Assembly: GCF_021559775.1 (NCBI RefSeq)
Contig: NZ_CP056047.1
Location: forward strand, 2,666,001-2,730,000
Length of the DNA: 64,000 nucleotides
Source of the DNA: Gillisella vitis
GTDB taxonomy: Bacteria; Pseudomonadota; Alphaproteobacteria; Rhizobiales; Rhizobiaceae
Direction: 5' to 3'
Part shown: positions 60,900 through 64,000 of the stretch, in pieces
Numbering within the stretch: position 1 is the first letter of the stretch
Layout of the letters: every line of letters starts with the position of its first letter
Program-made: the position numbers and the translations under genes
Notes under the pieces: generated by a model
Databases searched by the model: none
The model's input: the letters and a program-made list of their open reading frames with translations, nothing else
What the model was told of the DNA's origin: nothing

Positions 60900-61585
60900 G
60901 TCGCAGTCCTCAAAGTGACGCGAATATCCTCAAGCCGCCGTTTCTGATGGCCGTGAGCATCGAAATTGTCAGGGTCGAGCCAAGCGTCGAACCCGGCTTT
61001 GACGAGAGGCCAATCGGCATCGATGATCGAGAACCAAGCGGTATCGCGGTTCTTTCCCTTGGAAATCATGTGCTGGCGAAACATGCCCTCGAAGGTGAAG
61101 CCATAGCGGCGCGCCGTGATCTTGCTCGGCTCGTTGTCATTATGGCATTTCCACTCGTAGCGCCGGTAGCCCAGATCCTCGAACACATGTCTGGCCAGAA
61201 GATAATGCGCTTCGCTCGACAGCGGTGAGCGTTTCATTGCCGGGCCATGCGCAACCGATCCAACCTCGACCACGCCGTTTTTCGGATCGGGACGCATCAG
61301 GCTGGCCATGCCGACAATGGCCCCATCGGCTTTCGAGCGGAAGATATGGGTGATCAGGCTGCCGCTGGCATTGGCGCCTTCCAGCCAGTCGCCGAAGACC
61401 TCGACACCGGAAAAATCGTCATTTGGAAAATAGCGCAGCGCGTGATTGATGGCATCGCCGCCGCCAAGCCCGGTCCACAGATCCGACAGATGCTGCTCAC
61501 GGACAAAGGGCTCGACAAGCACATAGCGACCGTCAAGCCGCACTGGAGCTGGCGCCGCAACGCGATAGGTCTTCAGATCCTGCAT
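60896..61585 (-). CDS. GNAT-family N-acetyltransferase (RimJ/RimL-like)
   Basis: A protein of 229 residues. The pattern RLDGRYVLVEPFVREQHLSDL, then YRRYEWKCHNDNEPSKITARRYGF and FRQHMISKGKNRDTAWFSII is typical of the RimL-like Acetyltransf_3 group acting on protein N-termini or small molecules. It overlaps the following small membrane protein gene by four bases. Confidence 0.88.
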   Translation of the reverse strand: MQDLKTYRVAAPAPVRLDGRYVLVEPFVREQHLSDLWTGLGGGDAINHALRYFPNDDFSGVEVFGDWLEGANASGSLITHIFRSKADGAIVGMASLMRPDPKNGVVEVGSVAHGPAMKRSPLSSEAHYLLARHVFEDLGYRRYEWKCHNDNEPSKITARRYGFTFEGMFRQHMISKGKNRDTAWFSIIDADWPLVKAGFDAWLDPDNFDAHGHQKRRLEDIRVTLRTAT

Positions 61586-61680
61586 GATGCCCCCCTGTTC
61601 GTATCACAGGTCAGGATTATGCCAGCCGTAACGGGAAGGCAACGGCGATTTCCGCCGTTGCTTTTTGTTGAGCGCCGGTC

Positions 61681-62385
61681 TCAGCCAGCCGGCGTCTCGA
61701 CCTTGGCCGCCGCAACCGTCGCCTCAATATGGTCGATCAACCCATCGGCAAGCCCAAGGCGTCCAGCCAGAAGGTCCAGATAGCCGCGCTCGGCGCGGGT
61801 ATCGGGATCGATGGTCAAACGCGAGGCCGTATAGAGCTCGACCTTCTGCTCCTCGGTGCGGGCAGCAGCCACCAGCGCATCGAGATCGGTCGGGTTGTCC
61901 AGTTCTGCACGAATAAAGGCCTCCGCCTCATCGCCGAGTTCCTCGACATGCAGTTTTTCCATGATATTGGCGCGCTCGCCTTCGTCGATATGGCCATCGG
62001 CCTTCGCCGCGGCGATCATCGCCTTGATCAGGGTGAGCGCGAAATCATTGCTGAGCGACGTTGCCGGATCAAAGCCGGAATTTTCCGGTGGGGCGGGCAG
62101 TTCCGGCAGGGCGCGCAGCTCTTCCGGGGCCTTGCCGGACTGGTAATTGCGATAGGCGCGGTAGCCGAGACCGGCCACCAGCGCCAGACCGCCGACTTTC
62201 AGCGCGCCTCCGGCCAGCGACCGTCCGGTCTTGGTGCCGAGCAGCACGGAGACCAGCGCGCCGGTCTTCCAGGGATTGGACTTGGCATAGCTTGCGGCGT
62301 CATCACCCCTCTTGCGAACAGAACCGCCGATGCCCGGGATCTGCGATCCCAGAAACTGCGTGAGGAGCTTTTTGGCGTCGATCAT
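61681..62385 (-). CDS. DUF533 (YebE/TerB-like) membrane protein
   Basis: A protein of 234 residues. An N-terminal amphipathic region and a hydrophobic segment (about residues 41-76, rich in glycine) precede a TerB-like domain (TLIKAMIAAAKADGHIDEGERANIMEKL). The acidic motif ADGHIDEGE is typical of TerB metal-binding helices. Members are induced by envelope stress in enterobacteria; function here unknown. GGGAGAAGAG precedes the start. Confidence 0.85.
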   Translation of the reverse strand: MIDAKKLLTQFLGSQIPGIGGSVRKRGDDAASYAKSNPWKTGALVSVLLGTKTGRSLAGGALKVGGLALVAGLGYRAYRNYQSGKAPEELRALPELPAPPENSGFDPATSLSNDFALTLIKAMIAAAKADGHIDEGERANIMEKLHVEELGDEAEAFIRAELDNPTDLDALVAAARTEEQKVELYTASRLTIDPDTRAERGYLDLLAGRLGLADGLIDHIEATVAAAKVETPAG

Positions 62386-62485
62386 TCTCTTCTCCCTAAT
62401 ATTTCAGCTAGAAGAGAGATAGGAACGCCCGCGCCCTTTCCCAAGACGCGGGCGTCAAATTACGACATATGCCGCCGCTTGTAGT

Positions 62486-63124
62486 TCAGCCTTTCAGCGC
62501 GCAGGCCTCAACGGCCAGCTTGGTAATGCCGGCCCAATCGCCCGCAGCGACCAGTTCTTTTGGCGCCACCCAGGAGCCGCCGACGCAGACGACGTTTGGC
62601 AGCGACAGATAATCCCTGGCATTCTTCAGTGAAATGCCGCCTGTCGGGCAAAACAGCGTGCCTGCCAGCGGCGAGGACAGCGATTTCAGATAGGCCGCCC
62701 CACCCGCCTGTTCGGCGGGGAAGAATTTCAGCACTTCATAGCCCTTTTCGCGCAGGGTCATCACTTCGCTGGCCGTGGCCGCACCCGGCAGCAGCGGCAC
62801 ATCGGACCCGGCGGCAGCCGCCAGCAATTCCGGCGTGGTGCCGGGGCTGACGATAAACTGCGACCCGGCTTTCAGCGCGGCCTCGAAATGGGCAGGGTTG
62901 AGAATGGTCCCGGCACCGGCCACAGCCCCTTCGACCTCGGCGGCCACCCGCGAAATCGCTTCCAGCGCGGCTGGCGTGCGCATGGTGATTTCGATGGCTT
63001 TCAGCCCACCGGCCACCAGCGCTCGCGCCAGCGGCACGGCGGTTTCAACGTCGTCGATGATCAGCACGGGAACAACTGGCTGAAGCTTGAGCACCGCCAA
63101 CAATCTGTCAGTCTTCGCAGTCAT
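62486..63124 (-). CDS. eda: 2-dehydro-3-deoxy-phosphogluconate aldolase
   Basis: A class I aldolase of 212 residues, last enzyme of the Entner-Doudoroff pathway, splitting KDPG into pyruvate and glyceraldehyde-3-phosphate. The glutamate in KAIEITMRT and the Schiff-base lysine in [14 protein letters not shown] are present. GAAAGG lies at the right distance from the ATG at 63124; an upstream ATG (63139) would add five residues. The pathway is the main glucose route in Rhizobiaceae. It stands alone. Confidence 0.93.
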   Translation of the reverse strand: MTAKTDRLLAVLKLQPVVPVLIIDDVETAVPLARALVAGGLKAIEITMRTPAALEAISRVAAEVEGAVAGAGTILNPAHFEAALKAGSQFIVSPGTTPELLAAAAGSDVPLLPGAATASEVMTLREKGYEVLKFFPAEQAGGAAYLKSLSSPLAGTLFCPTGGISLKNARDYLSLPNVVCVGGSWVAPKELVAAGDWAGITKLAVEACALKG

Positions 63125-63283
63125 GAACATACCTTTCAAACGATTAGATGCTCCTGATTAGCGCGTGAAAACTGCCCTGTCGAGGCAAATGCGCGCAGCA
63201 GCAATTCAAGGATCGATGGAACTATTGTCAAACCGGCGTCATACTATAGAGTGAAATCGATTTTAACGTGACGGAAAGCAGCC

Positions 63284-63778
63284 ATGGCAAAGGAAATCGA
63301 AAGAAAATTCCTGGTCCGCACAGACACTTGGCGTCAGCATGTCAGCAAATCCAGCAGCTTTCAGCAGGGATATATCCTGTCGGGGGCAGATCGTTCCGTG
63401 CGCATCCGCATCCGCGACCGGGCCGATGCGCTGCTGACCATCAAGATTGGTCATGTTGGCCTCAGCCGCGATGAATTCGAATATGAAATCCCGCTCGCCG
63501 ACGGGCTGGAAATGATCGACAAAGCCCAGGGTAACGTCATCGAAAAGACCCGCTACAATGTTGAATATGGCGGCTATCTCTGGGAAGTCGATGTCTTCGC
63601 TGGCGCCCATGCCGGGCTTGTGGTGGCCGAGGTCGAACTTGAAAATGACTGCGAAGACCCACCGCTGCCGCCTTGGGTCGGACGGGAAGTCACCGGCGAC
63701 GGGCGCTATTCCAACCAATGGCTGGCAACCTCGACGCCAGCGACGGAAAGGCGCAATGGCCTATCGCTTAAGGCCTGA
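63284..63778 (+). CDS. CYTH-domain protein (triphosphate tunnel enzyme)
   Basis: A protein of 164 residues forming the whole CYTH tunnel fold. The defining EIERKF motif (ExExK) is at residues 4-9, and basic and acidic strand residues (VRIRIRDRADALLTIKIG, EFEYEIPL, VAEVELEN) line the tunnel. Most bacterial members hydrolyse inorganic triphosphate; some are class IV adenylate cyclases. The CHAD gene overlaps its 3' end by 22 bases. Confidence 0.9.
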   Translation: MAKEIERKFLVRTDTWRQHVSKSSSFQQGYILSGADRSVRIRIRDRADALLTIKIGHVGLSRDEFEYEIPLADGLEMIDKAQGNVIEKTRYNVEYGGYLWEVDVFAGAHAGLVVAEVELENDCEDPPLPPWVGREVTGDGRYSNQWLATSTPATERRNGLSLKA

Positions 63779-64000
63779 CCTGAAGACAGGCACCGCCATT
63801 GCCGGGATGCTGGGCGCGCTTTTGCAGGCTGCCGCAGCCGATCTTGATAGGGGCGCAGAAGCCCAGGCCGACGAACGGGATCGGGCCGTTCATCTTGCGC
63901 GCCGCAAACTGAAGCGCGCCAGAGCTCTCTACCGGCTGATCGCCCCGGCCATTGCCGACCTGCGTCGCCGGGAAAACCGGCGGATAGGTGATATTGCCCG
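63757..64000 (+). CDS. CHAD-domain protein (partial, cut by window end)
   Basis: The first 81 codons of a frame starting MAYRLRPDLKTGTAIAGML. The CHAD signature of a histidine with following basic residues (AVHLARRKLKRARALYRL) is clear. CHAD domains are helical, histidine- and lysine-rich, bind polyphosphate, and often accompany CYTH domains, either fused or adjacent. It overlaps the CYTH gene by 22 bases. The C-terminus lies outside the window. Confidence 0.85.

Overview
The window is ordinary chromosomal DNA of an alphaproteobacterium of the family Rhizobiaceae, close to Agrobacterium/Allorhizobium. The evidence is gene content: a CpdR-type receiver, the glgP-glgB-glgC-glgA-pgm order known from Agrobacterium, heterotetrameric sarcosine oxidase soxBDAG, an ornithine decarboxylase with a long structured leader in the place where rhizobial speF leaders lie, an aa3 oxidase subunit IV, and several families of small intergenic palindromes. 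No phage, integrase, transposase or CRISPR array is visible.

Layout. 0-4 kb: cpdR, tRNA-Val(GAC), an MscS-type channel and a bifunctional GDP-mannose/mannose-6-phosphate enzyme. 4.2-11 kb: three closely packed genes (transglutaminase-DUF2126, circularly permuted ATP-grasp fused to alpha-E, second transglutaminase) forming a predicted but uncharacterised peptide-ligation system. 11-12.8 kb: an orphan TadG-like von Willebrand protein and a small protein. 13-24.2 kb: glycogen metabolism (glgP, glgB, glgC, glgA, pgm, glgX). 24.5-28.4 kb: a MaoC hydratase, a DUF2332 protein and the two membrane subunits of a TRAP transporter. 28.6-31 kb: cytochrome oxidase subunit IV, a TPR lipoprotein and rpsU. 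31-36.2 kb: soxBDAG. 36.4-38 kb: a PRISE-like reductase divergent from an HxlR regulator.

38-40.8 kb is an accessory patch: three toxin-antitoxin modules surround a run of strong hairpins (39371-39630) that precedes a small membrane protein. This is the best candidate for something undescribed. It is followed by a dispersed repeat and then by a TakP-like TRAP binding protein, whose likely QM partners lie 12.5 kb away on the same strand.

42-51 kb: a glutamine-amidotransferase-like hydrolase, a 2-hydroxyacid dehydrogenase, LacI and MarR regulators, a creatininase-like amidohydrolase, a CobW-family metal GTPase with a WD40 partner, and a chemoreceptor. 51-55 kb: OmpW faces a phosphoesterase/dihaem-peroxidase pair, and the gap between them holds one perfect and one near-perfect Fnr/FixK-type box. 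55-64 kb: acetyltransferases, ornithine decarboxylase divergent from a LysR regulator, a DUF1007-NicO metal transporter pair, a DUF533 protein, KDPG aldolase, and a CYTH gene overlapping a CHAD gene cut by the window end.

All functions are inferred from motifs and context read by eye; no database search was possible.
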